Origin: Methylobacterium sp. NEAU K
GTDB lineage: Bacteria; Pseudomonadota; Alphaproteobacteria; Rhizobiales; Beijerinckiaceae
Reading direction: 5' to 3'
Assembly (NCBI RefSeq): GCF_030700285.1
Contig: NZ_JAUYZJ010000020.1
Span: forward strand, 1 to 64,000
Length of the DNA stretch: 64,000 nucleotides
The notes under the pieces: generated by a model
Databases searched by the model: none
The model's input: the letters and a program-made list of their open reading frames with translations, nothing else
What the model was told of the DNA's origin: nothing
Program-made: the position numbers and the translations under genes
Shown: piece after piece, positions 7,319 to 16,441 of the stretch
How the letters are laid out: the number at the start of each line of letters is the position of its first letter
Numbering within the stretch: position 1 is the stretch's first letter

Positions 7319-7360
7319 TCGCGACGGTGGCTGTTTCCGACGGTTCGCCCGTCGGGTCAA
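7319..7360 (-). promoter_or_regulatory. Conserved 42-bp element, copy C (candidate promoter)
   Basis: Minus strand begins TTGACCCGACGGGCGAACCG and ends in GTCGCGA. TTGACC looks like a -35 box; the spacer forms a CCGACGG/CCGTCGG hairpin. It shares the 42-bp frame with copies at 26257 and 33848. It lies between the divergent starts of 7172 (minus) and 7433 (plus). Confidence 0.6.
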
Positions 7361-7432
7361 GAGTGTGGCTCTGGCGCAATCGACGGAAGCTTGGCCGCTC
7401 GCATAGGCTGAATCGATCTGGGAGGAAGCAAA

Positions 7433-8050
7433 GTGCAGAAGGCTTCGGCGCTCGTTTTTGATGACGAGGTTGTGAGTGCGGCGATGGTGGCGTGGCTGCC
7501 TCGCCTGGCGCCATTGGTCGAAGCGATGTCCAGGCGTATTGATGCTCGCACGATCGAGCTCACAGCCGCGGCTTTCATAGTAGCGCGCAGCTTTCCTCGC
7601 CGCAGCCTAGATAGTCGGGCTTCAGATTTCCTGCCCGTAGTAGCCCTCCTCAGCGATACAGTGGACGGCCTGACGGACACGAATTTGGTCGAGCGGGTGG
7701 ATGCACTCGCCGACGCCATCTCGGCGACACCTGGCCTTGTACGGCAACGGGGGGAGCGCCCTGTCCGCCCGATCAGCGCCGCTTCGAAGCTCGTATGGAC
7801 AGCGAGGCCATCAATCGGGATCATCTTTGACGCGCGCGCCCGGAACTGCCTCATGTTCGCCGGACTGCTGCAGCGGTCGGGGGGCTACGGTGCTTACGTC
7901 CAGGCGGTGCGCAGCGAGATGCCCAAGCACACTGAAACTATCGCTCGGCTCGCAAAACATGCCGGGCCGCAGCTCGCCGATGCACCTTGGCTACCGGGCA
8001 AAATCTTCGATTTCTGCCTTTATGCTCATGCGGGCGAGATCGCTGCGTAA
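7433..8050 (+). CDS. Cargo-cassette protein of unknown function
   Basis: 205 aa, GTG start with GGAGG six bases upstream. Soluble and mainly helical. A conserved-looking block SAASKLVWTARPSIGIIFDA is followed by YGAYVQAVRSE and a C-terminal DFCLYAHAGEIAA. No family recognised. It is the first gene of a three-gene plus-strand unit (7433-8522) inserted against the direction of the virion operon, the usual sign of a lysogen-expressed 'moron'. Confidence 0.65.
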   Translation: MQKASALVFDDEVVSAAMVAWLPRLAPLVEAMSRRIDARTIELTAAAFIVARSFPRRSLDSRASDFLPVVALLSDTVDGLTDTNLVERVDALADAISATPGLVRQRGERPVRPISAASKLVWTARPSIGIIFDARARNCLMFAGLLQRSGGYGAYVQAVRSEMPKHTETIARLAKHAGPQLADAPWLPGKIFDFCLYAHAGEIAA

Positions 8051-8277
8051 TGCCCCGCTGGGTTCAGATCGCGCTTATCGCGACTATTCCGATCAGCGCT
8101 CTCATCGTGGCCTCGGCCAACCGATGGGAGGCGCTCCATTTCGAGAAAAGCGAAAGCCTTAACTGGGATAGCTTCTACCTGCTGGACCGCTGGACCGGGC
8201 ATCTTCAGGCGTGCACCGTGGTGCCGCGTCAGTCGGAGCAACAACCCGCACGTGCCTCCTGCCAGAGTCTGAACTGA
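8050..8277 (+). CDS. Small membrane protein of the cargo cassette
   Basis: 75 aa, start overlapping the previous stop (TAATG). N-terminal membrane helix (MPRWVQIALIATIPISALIV), then a short extracytoplasmic part with WDSFYLLDRWTGHLQACTVV, a pattern seen in many small envelope proteins of proteobacteria. Translational coupling with both neighbours suggests the three products act together. Function unknown. Confidence 0.6.
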   Translation: MPRWVQIALIATIPISALIVASANRWEALHFEKSESLNWDSFYLLDRWTGHLQACTVVPRQSEQQPARASCQSLN

Positions 8278-8522
8278 TGCCGACCCGCACACAGGTCATC
8301 CTCTGCTGGGCCCTCTTCGCGATCGCTATGGGGCTGATGTCGGCGCTCGCGCATGCCATCATCCCGCCTGCGATTGGCGCCCTGCAGAGCATGATCGGCG
8401 TCGGTTTCCTCGGCGCCTTAATGCTCGTCGCCTGGCTCTGTCTCGCAGCCTACGGCTACCGGCCGCTACTGCACCGCTGGCTCGCGCGCCGGCGCCATTC
8501 CCGCATTCGCCAGGGCCAGTAG
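8277..8522 (+). CDS. Two-helix membrane protein of the cargo cassette
   Basis: 81 aa, start overlaps the previous stop (TGATG). Two predicted membrane segments (QVILCWALFAIAMGLMSALA and about residues 42-60, GVGFLGALMLVAWLCLAAYG) and a basic tail. Its last 57 bases overlap, tail to tail, the end of the large virion gene 8466-11732. A holin-like or immunity-type membrane role is possible; the sequence does not decide. Confidence 0.55.
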   Translation: MPTRTQVILCWALFAIAMGLMSALAHAIIPPAIGALQSMIGVGFLGALMLVAWLCLAAYGYRPLLHRWLARRRHSRIRQGQ

Positions 8523-11500
8523 CCGAGCAGTGAACAGCTCAGCATTCCGGCTGCCAGGCGCCGAGTGCGCGAGCGCCCGGAGGTCCGGAAGCGCCTTCGG
8601 ATCGAACATGAGCCGGGCCACCGCTTCTCCGCTGCTCAACATGCGCGCCCGGGTCATCGCATCGCCGATACCGTGCTTGGCGCCGACGGCGAAACCGGCG
8701 AGGGCGGCCTTCGGGCCACCCGCCGCGGCACCGGCCGCCATGCCGGTCAGAGCGTCCGACACGACCTGGCCGACATGCGTCTTGCCAGATGCGAACTCCT
8801 TCTGGATCGCGTGATTGAACGCAGTGTCCGAGCCCTTCTGCGGCCGGTAGCCAGTCGCCTTCAGGGTCGTCAGCAGGCCGTCGAGGCCCTTCCACCTGGT
8901 CGCGCCATCGGGCAGCGCCTCGATCACGGCCTGGAGGTTTCGGTACCGCTGCGGATTTTCGCTGACAGCCGAGGCGAAGATCGATCCGCCATACTGCGAG
9001 GGAAGCCCGCGCCGCTCGGCAGTCGCGGCGTTGAACGTGCTCTCCAGATAGTGCCGGGCCAGCATCTGCGCCGAGCGCGGATCGTTGCGCACGAGCGCCT
9101 GCATCGCACTCGCCACCTCGCCATGGCTGCTGGGCTCGGCCGAGAACAGGACGTTGGTCGCGGCCTTCACGTCCGGTCGCTGGGCGATCTGGCCGAGCGG
9201 GGAGGCAGCGACGCGCTCCATGCCATCATGGGCGAGCACCAGGTTCGAGAGGCGGTCACGCACCTCCGGCAGCTGGTCGAGCACGTCGGCGTGCTCACGC
9301 ATCGCGTTGCGCAGGCCATCGGCCGTCCGGACCCCATCCGAGCCCGTCACCCGATCCAGGATCTGTGTCTCGATATGCCGGCCGAGGGCACCTCGGGAAG
9401 CGGGCGCCGGCTGGCCCAGCAGCTCACGGGCGGCTGACGGCCGCGCCAAATTGCCGGGCACGTTCTCGGGCGGCATGATCATGCGCTCGCCGCGCGCGTC
9501 GCGCTGAACCGCGGCACCGAGCGGACGGCTCGCCTGGAACGGCTCCAACGGCAACGAATTGGCGGCGAAGTTCTGGTCTGCCGCCTCCACCTCCGGCACC
9601 GCCTTCAGGCCGCGGTCGATACCCTGGCGCACGATCGTGAGGTCGCGGACCTTCGTGCCATCGCCCAGCGCCTGTGCGCCCTGAATGTCGTTGTCGAGCC
9701 GCTCCCGGGCGCGCAGATTGCCCGCCACGCTCATATCGGCCGGCGCGTCCGGGGCTGCGCCTTCCAGCAGGTTGCGCCGCGTAGCCTGCAGGGCCGAGCG
9801 CACATCGCCCTTGGCCGTGCGCAGCAGCTCGTCGATCGCGTCAAGGCCGGGCTGCGGGTTCACCTGCCCGAACCGCACGTCCGGGATCTGCTCCTGGACG
9901 GTCGGCGTCTTCACGAACGGCGCCGGCGGATCGCGCATCGCCCCAACCACCGCTTCGTAGGCGTCGAGCGGATCCTGGTGCTGACCACGGGCCAGCGAAC
10001 CGATCACGCGCGCCCGAACGTCCGGATGCAGGGAGGCTGGGTCGATGCCAGCCTTGCCGAGATCCTCCTGGAGCCGGCTATTCGCAAGCGAGGTGGCCTG
10101 GCTGTAATCGTCGGCGAGCTGACCCGCCGTCGGGGCGCCACCCGTGCCACGCGCCTCGCCGATCGGGTACGAGGGAAACCCGCGCTGTTCGTTCTGGAGC
10201 TTGCGCAGCAGTTCCGACGTGATGTCCCGCGCCGCCCCGCCATCCGGATCGGGGCGCAGGTAGCCGTGCTCGATCAGGTGCTCGCGCCAAAAGTCGTCAA
10301 TGCCCTTGCCGGTCGGACGCGCCACGTTGCCGAGCCCGGGAATGTTGAAGCGGTGAAGATCGGTCGCCGCCGCCTCGCCATCGAGGCGCAGGCCACCGTT
10401 CCGGGCCACGAACCGCGCGAGGCTCTCCGGACCGGGCTGTGCAGCCTGTGCATCGGGCCGGGTGAAGGATTCGAGCGGTCGTGGGGCGTCGCCGGTGAAT
10501 TGCGGGCGGCTGTAGGCCGCTTCCGTCACGATCGGATCTCCGGGCCGTTCAACCGTGATGTTACGCTCGATGCCGAACCGCTCGGGTGCTTGGCGTGCTG
10601 CATCGTAGAGAGGGGCGCTTTCAGCTGCTCGGCGCGCCTCCAGTCCGTCACGGATCCCGCCGAGTTCGCCCTGGATCGTCTGGCCGGCCTGCTCCGGCGT
10701 GATCCTGGGCCCGGTCGCGGCCCGGGCCTGTGCGAGCGCCATGCCCTGCGGCGTCTGCGCGACGCCGGCTCGCGCAGCCTGCTGCACGTCGAACCCGAGA
10801 TCGGTGGGGGTCGTCGGCTCCGGCCCGATCCGGTCGAACAAGGCGCGACCCGCGTTGTCCACCTGCGACGGGCGCGCCGCGTAGAACTCGCTCGCGATCC
10901 GACCACCCTCGCCGCCGGAATTCGCCGCCACGCGCGCGAGTTGCGAGGCGCGCGTGGCCTTGCCCCCGGTCGCGGCGTTCAGGGCCTCATCCACCGAGAT
11001 CCCGACCGGGCTACCCGGCGCATTCGCCGCCGCATCGCGGATCGCCTGGGCCGAGGCCAGTTCGGATTCCGTGAGCCCGTGCGTCGCCTCGCGTAGGAGG
11101 TGCATGCCGGGCTCGCCGCCCGTGATCGCGCGCACCGCTCGGCCGACGCCGGCACCAAGGGCCGGGCCGGCCGCGCCTAGCCCTCCCCCGAGCGCCGCCC
11201 CTGCCTCGATGGCCCCGAGGTCACCGCCGGAGCGTACCGCTGCATCCGCGCCGCCCAGACCCGCGCCTGAGGCGGCAGAAGCCGCCATGCGCACCGGAAG
11301 CGCCGCGCTCGATGCGCCGAACGCGGCAGGTGCCGCTGCCATCAGAGGGAGAGCGCCGACGACGCCACCCGCGACCTCGCCCGCACCGGACGCGATGGGG
11401 TGTTCCTCGGCCGTGCGCTTCCCGAAATCCTCAACAGCCTTTAGCTCGTCGGAATATCGCGTGTCGTTCTTGAGCGAGCGGATTCCCGCCGCCACCCGGT

Positions 11501-11732
11501 TCACGCCGCCGAGCAGGTATGGGCCCACCACCGGCACGCCCTCGATCAACCCGCGACCGACCGCGGCGGAGGAATCGCCGGGCTCAGCCGCGGCGGGGGC
11601 ATCGGTCGGGCCAGCGTTGAGCTGCGCGATTAGGTCCGGATCAGTAACGCGCTGGAGACCGCCCGCAGGCGCGGGCGACGGATCGGGAGCGTTCAGGACC
11701 TTGAGCAGGTCCGGATCGGTCACGCGCTCCAT
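8466..11732 (-). CDS. Large internal virion/ejection protein candidate
   Basis: 1088 aa from MERVTDPDLLKVLNAPDPSP; GGGAG eight bases upstream and TGATG coupling to the upstream gene fix this start. The N-terminus holds two copies of a short motif, VTDPDLLKVLNA and VTDPDLIAQLNA, known from injected proteins of short-tailed phages. A Gly/Ala-rich region at about residues 90-200 may be membrane active; the remainder is helical with long charged stretches. Being the last and largest of the internal protein cluster fits the role of a DNA-ejection channel protein (gp16-like in T7-type phages). No enzymatic motif was spotted. Confidence 0.65.
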   Translation of the reverse strand: MERVTDPDLLKVLNAPDPSPAPAGGLQRVTDPDLIAQLNAGPTDAPAAAEPGDSSAAVGRGLIEGVPVVGPYLLGGVNRVAAGIRSLKNDTRYSDELKAVEDFGKRTAEEHPIASGAGEVAGGVVGALPLMAAAPAAFGASSAALPVRMAASAASGAGLGGADAAVRSGGDLGAIEAGAALGGGLGAAGPALGAGVGRAVRAITGGEPGMHLLREATHGLTESELASAQAIRDAAANAPGSPVGISVDEALNAATGGKATRASQLARVAANSGGEGGRIASEFYAARPSQVDNAGRALFDRIGPEPTTPTDLGFDVQQAARAGVAQTPQGMALAQARAATGPRITPEQAGQTIQGELGGIRDGLEARRAAESAPLYDAARQAPERFGIERNITVERPGDPIVTEAAYSRPQFTGDAPRPLESFTRPDAQAAQPGPESLARFVARNGGLRLDGEAAATDLHRFNIPGLGNVARPTGKGIDDFWREHLIEHGYLRPDPDGGAARDITSELLRKLQNEQRGFPSYPIGEARGTGGAPTAGQLADDYSQATSLANSRLQEDLGKAGIDPASLHPDVRARVIGSLARGQHQDPLDAYEAVVGAMRDPPAPFVKTPTVQEQIPDVRFGQVNPQPGLDAIDELLRTAKGDVRSALQATRRNLLEGAAPDAPADMSVAGNLRARERLDNDIQGAQALGDGTKVRDLTIVRQGIDRGLKAVPEVEAADQNFAANSLPLEPFQASRPLGAAVQRDARGERMIMPPENVPGNLARPSAARELLGQPAPASRGALGRHIETQILDRVTGSDGVRTADGLRNAMREHADVLDQLPEVRDRLSNLVLAHDGMERVAASPLGQIAQRPDVKAATNVLFSAEPSSHGEVASAMQALVRNDPRSAQMLARHYLESTFNAATAERRGLPSQYGGSIFASAVSENPQRYRNLQAVIEALPDGATRWKGLDGLLTTLKATGYRPQKGSDTAFNHAIQKEFASGKTHVGQVVSDALTGMAAGAAAGGPKAALAGFAVGAKHGIGDAMTRARMLSSGEAVARLMFDPKALPDLRALAHSAPGSRNAELFTARLLALANAGMAPAREPAVQ

Positions 11733-13609
11733 CACTGCGCTCCCACGTACCAATGCCCGTCAGGGCCGCGCATGTAGGTCTTGCCGTTGACGGTCTTGGA
11801 CACCGGCGCGGGCGCAGAACCGGGATCCGCGACGAGGTTCGGCTTGCCCTGGCCGTACTGGTACACCTCGGGCGTATCGACATGGTACCAGCCCATGCGT
11901 TCCTTCATGTCGGGTGCGTTCGCCGCATACTTGTCGACGCCCGCGTTGTGCCGGGCGATCGTGTCCTTCGCGAGAAGCTCCTGAGCGTCGATGATCTGGC
12001 GCAGCGCCTTTTCGGTCTTGTCGCGGTCGCCGCCCGCGATCGAGTTGCCGAGGTTGAGATCCATGTTGGTCGTGTGGCCAGACTGCGAGATGGCCTTGGC
12101 CAATGCGGCACCCTTCTGCTTGGACGCGGCCTCGAAGGTGTAGGTCGGATCGAGCTTCTCGTCCGGCGTAATGCCGAGCAGCTGCTCTGCCATGGCCTGG
12201 GCATTGGTCCGGAAGTTCGAGCCCCAGCCCGCGATGATGCCCTGATCGAGAGACTGCTTCTGGCGGCTGATCGCGCCGAGCGTGTCGATCGCGCCCTGCG
12301 CCTTGTCGTAGGATGTATCGATCTTCTTCAGGATCTGTGCGTCCGCCTCGCCGGCCGCCTTCTTCCCGAGGTCGACGTTGACGTTGGTGTTGCCGCCGCC
12401 AATCGCGACCGGTCCGTCCTTCGTTATCTTCACGGAGACGCCGGGCGTGATGCCATAGGCCTTCAACTCCTCCTCAGTCGCCGGGCGCGTGGGCTCGCCG
12501 GGCACGAGGACCTGGGTCTTAGTCGGGTCGGCCTTGTTGTAGAGGATCGTTCCTCCGCCGGGCATCGACGCCTGCGCCCAACCATCCTGGGTTGCGGCCT
12601 TGAGGACCTTCTTGTCGCCCGTGAGGGTGTTGGTCAGATACTTCGTTCCGTCCTCGTCGGCGCTCTCCTTCCAGGTCTCCGTCGCCGGCAGGCCGCGCTT
12701 CATCAGCTCGGTCATGATCGACGAGTTCAAGCCGCCCGCGAGCGCCTCCTCGGGCGTCGCGTTCGGAAAATACTTCTTGTAGATCGCCGCGTTGCCAGCC
12801 GCTGCGGCCTGCTCCCGGGCGATTTTCGCCCGCTCGGCATCGACCTTGCCGCCGGCTTTGCTGACCGCGAGCATCCGTTCGACGCCCTTGCCGAGGCCGT
12901 CGCCGAAGTTCTGCCCCTGGAGGATGCCGGACCCGAGCGCGAGCAGCTGGTCGCCGAAGCCACTGTCCGCGAGCGCCTTCCATCCGTTCAGGACGGAATG
13001 ATCCGATGTCGGAGCGGCCGGGCGCATAGGCTTCGGCCCGCCCGACACGGGCTGGCCGGTGAGCGGGTCGAAGCTGTTAACCGGGGTGAGGCCGCCGCCA
13101 AGCGCGGATAGGTCCGATGGGCGTGCGGGCGGCAGCGGGACGGCGCGCGAGGCGGGCGCCGCCGCGGCTTGAGCTTCCTCCTCGCCGTCACCGGGGGGCT
13201 GGGGCGGGTTCGGCAGCAAGCCCGTGGTCTGCGGGGCCGGCGGCGCCATCGACGGCGGTTGCGCACCGACCATGGACGGGGCCGGCGCAAGCGCGGGAGC
13301 CGAGGCATCCTGCTGCGGGGCCGCTGGCATCTGCGGTGCAGGCATCTGGCCGCCGAGCATGGAAGGTGCACCGCCCAACGCCTGGACCAGCGGTGAGTCG
13401 ATCGGCGCCTGCTGGGGCGGGACGCCGTAGCCCGCGAGGGCGACCGGCGTCGGCGCGCCGGTCGGTGCCGTCGGCGGTTGGTACGGGTTGGCTGTCCCGT
13501 CCGGCACCTCGGGCGAGCCAACGGCCGGGGTCTGGAGCAGCTGCAGAAGCTGCGCCTGCATCTCGGGCGACAGGTCGCCGAACGACGGCATCTGGAGGCC
13601 TGCGGACAC
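11732..13609 (-). CDS. Internal virion protein candidate, 625 aa
   Basis: The first 215 residues or so are Pro/Ala/Gly-rich and look disordered (starting MSAGLQMPSFGDLSPEMQAQ); the middle reads like a folded structural protein (VLNGWKALADSGFGDQLLAL), and the C-terminus is helical, ending in a small beta hairpin (NGKTYMRGPDGHWYVGAQ). It lies between the transglycosylase gene and the 1088-aa gene and is coupled to the latter. Context suggests an ejected protein. The family is not recognised. Confidence 0.6.
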   Translation of the reverse strand: MSAGLQMPSFGDLSPEMQAQLLQLLQTPAVGSPEVPDGTANPYQPPTAPTGAPTPVALAGYGVPPQQAPIDSPLVQALGGAPSMLGGQMPAPQMPAAPQQDASAPALAPAPSMVGAQPPSMAPPAPQTTGLLPNPPQPPGDGEEEAQAAAAPASRAVPLPPARPSDLSALGGGLTPVNSFDPLTGQPVSGGPKPMRPAAPTSDHSVLNGWKALADSGFGDQLLALGSGILQGQNFGDGLGKGVERMLAVSKAGGKVDAERAKIAREQAAAAGNAAIYKKYFPNATPEEALAGGLNSSIMTELMKRGLPATETWKESADEDGTKYLTNTLTGDKKVLKAATQDGWAQASMPGGGTILYNKADPTKTQVLVPGEPTRPATEEELKAYGITPGVSVKITKDGPVAIGGGNTNVNVDLGKKAAGEADAQILKKIDTSYDKAQGAIDTLGAISRQKQSLDQGIIAGWGSNFRTNAQAMAEQLLGITPDEKLDPTYTFEAASKQKGAALAKAISQSGHTTNMDLNLGNSIAGGDRDKTEKALRQIIDAQELLAKDTIARHNAGVDKYAANAPDMKERMGWYHVDTPEVYQYGQGKPNLVADPGSAPAPVSKTVNGKTYMRGPDGHWYVGAQ

Positions 13610-13634
13610 GATCGCGCCTTTCGGGTCGGAGGAT

Positions 13635-14702
13635 CTATCGGGCCGGCTGCTGCGTCCGCTGCCCGGCGAACTGCATCGGCTGAAGGAAGCTGAAGGGTCG
13701 CGGGCGAGCCGGCTGCATCAGGTTCATGCCGCCGCCCTTCGATTGCTGCTTCTGGCCGCTCTGGCCGCCCTTGCCATCGGCGCCGCCCATGCCGCCGAGG
13801 CTCTTCAGCGCGTCGGTGAAGCTGGGCGTCGTGTCGCCGTCTGACGCGGTCGCGTTAGGCGTCGCCATCGCGCCACCGCCCGCCGGCAGCACGGTGCCCG
13901 CGCCGGGCGTCTGCGTCACACCGCCGAGCCCGAAGGCAGCCGGCGCACTGGAGCCACCGGCCGAAGCCGGAAGCTGCATGCCACCGCCGAGGAACTTGTT
14001 CGCCCAGGCGTAGTGCGGGGCGAATTGGTTGTTGACCTTGTCGGCGACCGTGCCGGGCATGCCACGGTTGCCCGCGTCCGAGGCGTTGAAGTGCCCGGGA
14101 GAACCGGCATTGATGGTGCTGTAGGCGTTCATCACGCCCATCCCGGGCTTGTAGCCGCGGGACGACATGAAGGCCTCGGCCTTCAGAAGCTGATCCTGGA
14201 AGCTCTCGTTCCCGGTGACGCCGAACTGCTTCTGCTCGTTCGGGCCGAACTGGATCAGGCCAACGTGGCGACCGCCAGTGCCGCCCCAGCGCGAAGGGTC
14301 GGCTCCGCTCTCGTAGTGAATAATGCCGCCCCACTCGACGGGTGACAAGCCGAGACGCTGCGCCGAGGCGATGAGCGCCTGCTGGTCCGTCATCGCACCC
14401 GAGGAGGCCGGCGGTGGCGCGCTCGACTGCCCGGACCCGGCCTGCTGCCTGGGGGCATCGGCCGAGATCATCGGGAGCGTGACGGCGGCCGACGCCTGCC
14501 CGTCAGTGCCTGCCGGCTGCTGCTGCGCAGGCGTCGGCGCGAGGCCGAAGGGTGCGCCCGCAGCCTGAGGGGCCACAGCAGCAGCGTCTCCACTCTGCTG
14601 CGCCAGCACCGCCGAGCGCATCGCCGCGAGCATGTCGGGGCTGAGGCTGAAGCCGCCATCGTCCTGCCCGGAGACGGGCAGGCCACCGAAGCCGAACGCC
14701 AT
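13635..14702 (-). CDS. Virion-associated lytic transglycosylase
   Basis: 355 aa. A Pro/Ala/Gln-rich N-terminus to about residue 105, then a lysozyme-like domain: IASAQRLGLSPVEWGGIIHY with the probable catalytic Glu131, GGRHVGLIQFGPNEQKQFGV, and SRGYKPGMGVMNAYSTINAG. A low-complexity C-terminus follows. Such proteins are carried in the capsid and open the peptidoglycan during DNA entry. It sits 25 bases from 11732-13609 and in the middle of the internal-protein cluster. Confidence 0.75.
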   Translation of the reverse strand: MAFGFGGLPVSGQDDGGFSLSPDMLAAMRSAVLAQQSGDAAAVAPQAAGAPFGLAPTPAQQQPAGTDGQASAAVTLPMISADAPRQQAGSGQSSAPPPASSGAMTDQQALIASAQRLGLSPVEWGGIIHYESGADPSRWGGTGGRHVGLIQFGPNEQKQFGVTGNESFQDQLLKAEAFMSSRGYKPGMGVMNAYSTINAGSPGHFNASDAGNRGMPGTVADKVNNQFAPHYAWANKFLGGGMQLPASAGGSSAPAAFGLGGVTQTPGAGTVLPAGGGAMATPNATASDGDTTPSFTDALKSLGGMGGADGKGGQSGQKQQSKGGGMNLMQPARPRPFSFLQPMQFAGQRTQQPAR

Positions 14703-14717
14703 CGGATCCTCCCGCGA

Positions 14718-16037
14718 TCAGAGGCCGAGCATCGACAGGAAGGGCGTTGCCTTCCCGAGGTTGGCCGCGAGGCCACCGATGCTGGTGAGGCCGCCGAGCA
14801 GCGTCGAGCCCATGCTCTGCTGCGTCTGGGTCGTGGAATGGCCGATGGAGGTGCCCTCGGAGCCCATCCCGCCAATGCCGCCCAAGAGCCCGGCGTATTG
14901 ACCGAGATAGCTCCAGGGCTCCTGTTGCGTCTGGTTGTAGTAATCCATCGCGGCGTTGATGTTGTTCTGATCTTGGTTTTGCAGGACAGAGCCGACGTTG
15001 CTCTCGATCTGGCTTGGTGTGTACCGGAGCGCGTCGAGTGCCGGCAGCGCGGAGGCCGCGGACAGCGCCTGCGCCTGCCCGGTCTGGCCGGCGCCGATGA
15101 AGCCCTGCGCCTTCGTCACTCCGAGGTTCGAGTTGAACTCGTCGCCGCCGAGCACTTGGCCGAGCACCCCGGCTTCCGCCGCCTGCTGACCCTGGCCGAG
15201 CTGCGCACCCGCGAGCAGCTGGTTGTTGTTCGTGCTCTCCACCCCGCTCTTCGCGTTCGTGATGCCGAGCCCGAGCTGCGAAGCCGCCTGCCGCGCCGCA
15301 TCGATCTGCGAGTTGGCCGAGAGCTGGTTGGCCACGTTCTGGTTGTACTGCCCCGCATACAAGGCGGTGTCGGTATCGTTGACCGCCTTGTTGGCCGCGC
15401 CCGCGAACGCGCCCGACCCGTACCGCCCCGAGGCCGCGAACGCCTCTTTCTGTGCCTGGAGCGCGTTGGCGGATGAGGTGTTGACCAGGTTCTGGAAGAT
15501 CGCGTTCTTGGTCGGATCCAGATCCTGGCCGGCCGCCATGCCCGAGAGGTTGGTCTCGGCCTCCGAGGGCGCCTGCGATTTCGCGTAGAGCTGGTCGAGC
15601 TGCGGGATCGTGTCGAGGTTCTGCGCCCCGGACATGAAGCTTTTGGCGGTCTGGTTGATCGGGTTCGAGGCGCTGCCGATGCTGCTGGCAAGCCCTGAGA
15701 GCGCCGACGTGTCGACGTTCGGCACGGCCGAGAGCATCGAAAGACCCTGCGCGGTCGTGGGCGAGATCCCGCCCGACCCGAGGATGTTCTGCAGGTAGCT
15801 GGTGCCGAGCGCACCCGCATTGTCGGACGAGGCCTGGTCCTGGGCCATCTGGAGCCCGGTCAGGCTCTGGCCGTTCAGCTGTGCGACGCGCTGGCCCGAA
15901 TAGACGCCGTCGCCGGTCCCGCTATCGTAGAGGCTCGTCGCGTCGCCGAGCACCTGCTGCAGACCCGGGATCGCCGGCGTCCACGGCTGCTGCGTCGTGT
16001 TCTGTTGCGAGTTGGTGGTCTGCGTGGACGCGCCCAT
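14718..16037 (-). CDS. Virion protein, Gln/Asn-rich, possible DNA-transfer protein
   Basis: 439 aa. N-terminus MGASTQTTNSQQNTTQQPWT; a helical, Gln/Ala/Asn-rich body; C-terminus Gly-rich and hydrophobic (TLLGGLTSIGGLAANLGKAT) that could insert into a membrane. Small injected proteins of short-tailed phages have this composition. TGATG overlap with the next upstream gene. No specific family recognised. Confidence 0.55.
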   Translation of the reverse strand: MGASTQTTNSQQNTTQQPWTPAIPGLQQVLGDATSLYDSGTGDGVYSGQRVAQLNGQSLTGLQMAQDQASSDNAGALGTSYLQNILGSGGISPTTAQGLSMLSAVPNVDTSALSGLASSIGSASNPINQTAKSFMSGAQNLDTIPQLDQLYAKSQAPSEAETNLSGMAAGQDLDPTKNAIFQNLVNTSSANALQAQKEAFAASGRYGSGAFAGAANKAVNDTDTALYAGQYNQNVANQLSANSQIDAARQAASQLGLGITNAKSGVESTNNNQLLAGAQLGQGQQAAEAGVLGQVLGGDEFNSNLGVTKAQGFIGAGQTGQAQALSAASALPALDALRYTPSQIESNVGSVLQNQDQNNINAAMDYYNQTQQEPWSYLGQYAGLLGGIGGMGSEGTSIGHSTTQTQQSMGSTLLGGLTSIGGLAANLGKATPFLSMLGL

Positions 16038-16441
16038 CAGAGCCTCTTCGAGAAATGGGTGTGAGCGGCGTAATCGGGCAACAGCCCGACCCAGCCGGAG
16101 CGGCCCGCGAACTCAACGGAGGCGCAGCCGAGGCGGCGCGCGCCGGCCTCGATCAGGGCGAGGGTGTCCCGCCACGCCCGAGCCCCGGCGCCACCGACCG
16201 CGAGCACCCAGCAGGAGCGCGTCCGGTCCGCGTGCTCCCGCACCTGCGTGACGCCGGCCGCGACGGGCGCGCCATCGGCCGGGCCGATCAGGACGAGCTG
16301 TCCCTGGCCCGCGCAGCACATCGCGCGCAGGCCATCGAGCGTGAGGTCGGATTCCCGCCGGGCGCAGACGCGCGCCAGCCACGGGGCTGCGACCGCCCAG
16401 ACCACCTCGACCTGGTCGGCAGGTACGGGCGTGAGGATCAT
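16037..16441 (-). CDS. GNAT-like small phage protein
   Basis: 134 aa starting MILTPVPADQVEVVWAVAAP. The pattern LVLIGPADGAPVAAGVTQVR, then AWRDTLALIEAGARRLGCAS and the ending WVGLLPDYAAHTHFSKRL resembles small acetyltransferase-fold proteins often found between tail and internal-protein genes of podoviral prophages. The acetyl-CoA loop is not clear, so it may be a non-enzymatic relative. ATGA overlap with 16438-16749. Confidence 0.5.
   Translation of the reverse strand: MILTPVPADQVEVVWAVAAPWLARVCARRESDLTLDGLRAMCCAGQGQLVLIGPADGAPVAAGVTQVREHADRTRSCWVLAVGGAGARAWRDTLALIEAGARRLGCASVEFAGRSGWVGLLPDYAAHTHFSKRL

Noticed and set aside
9978..11096. 372-codon plus-strand frame over the large virion gene
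   Set aside because: Composition typical of antisense GC-rich DNA and no ribosome site; the minus-strand gene is coupled to its operon.
11753..13111. 452-codon plus-strand frame over the 625-aa virion gene
   Set aside because: Leu/Arg/Val-rich antisense shadow with no recognisable feature.
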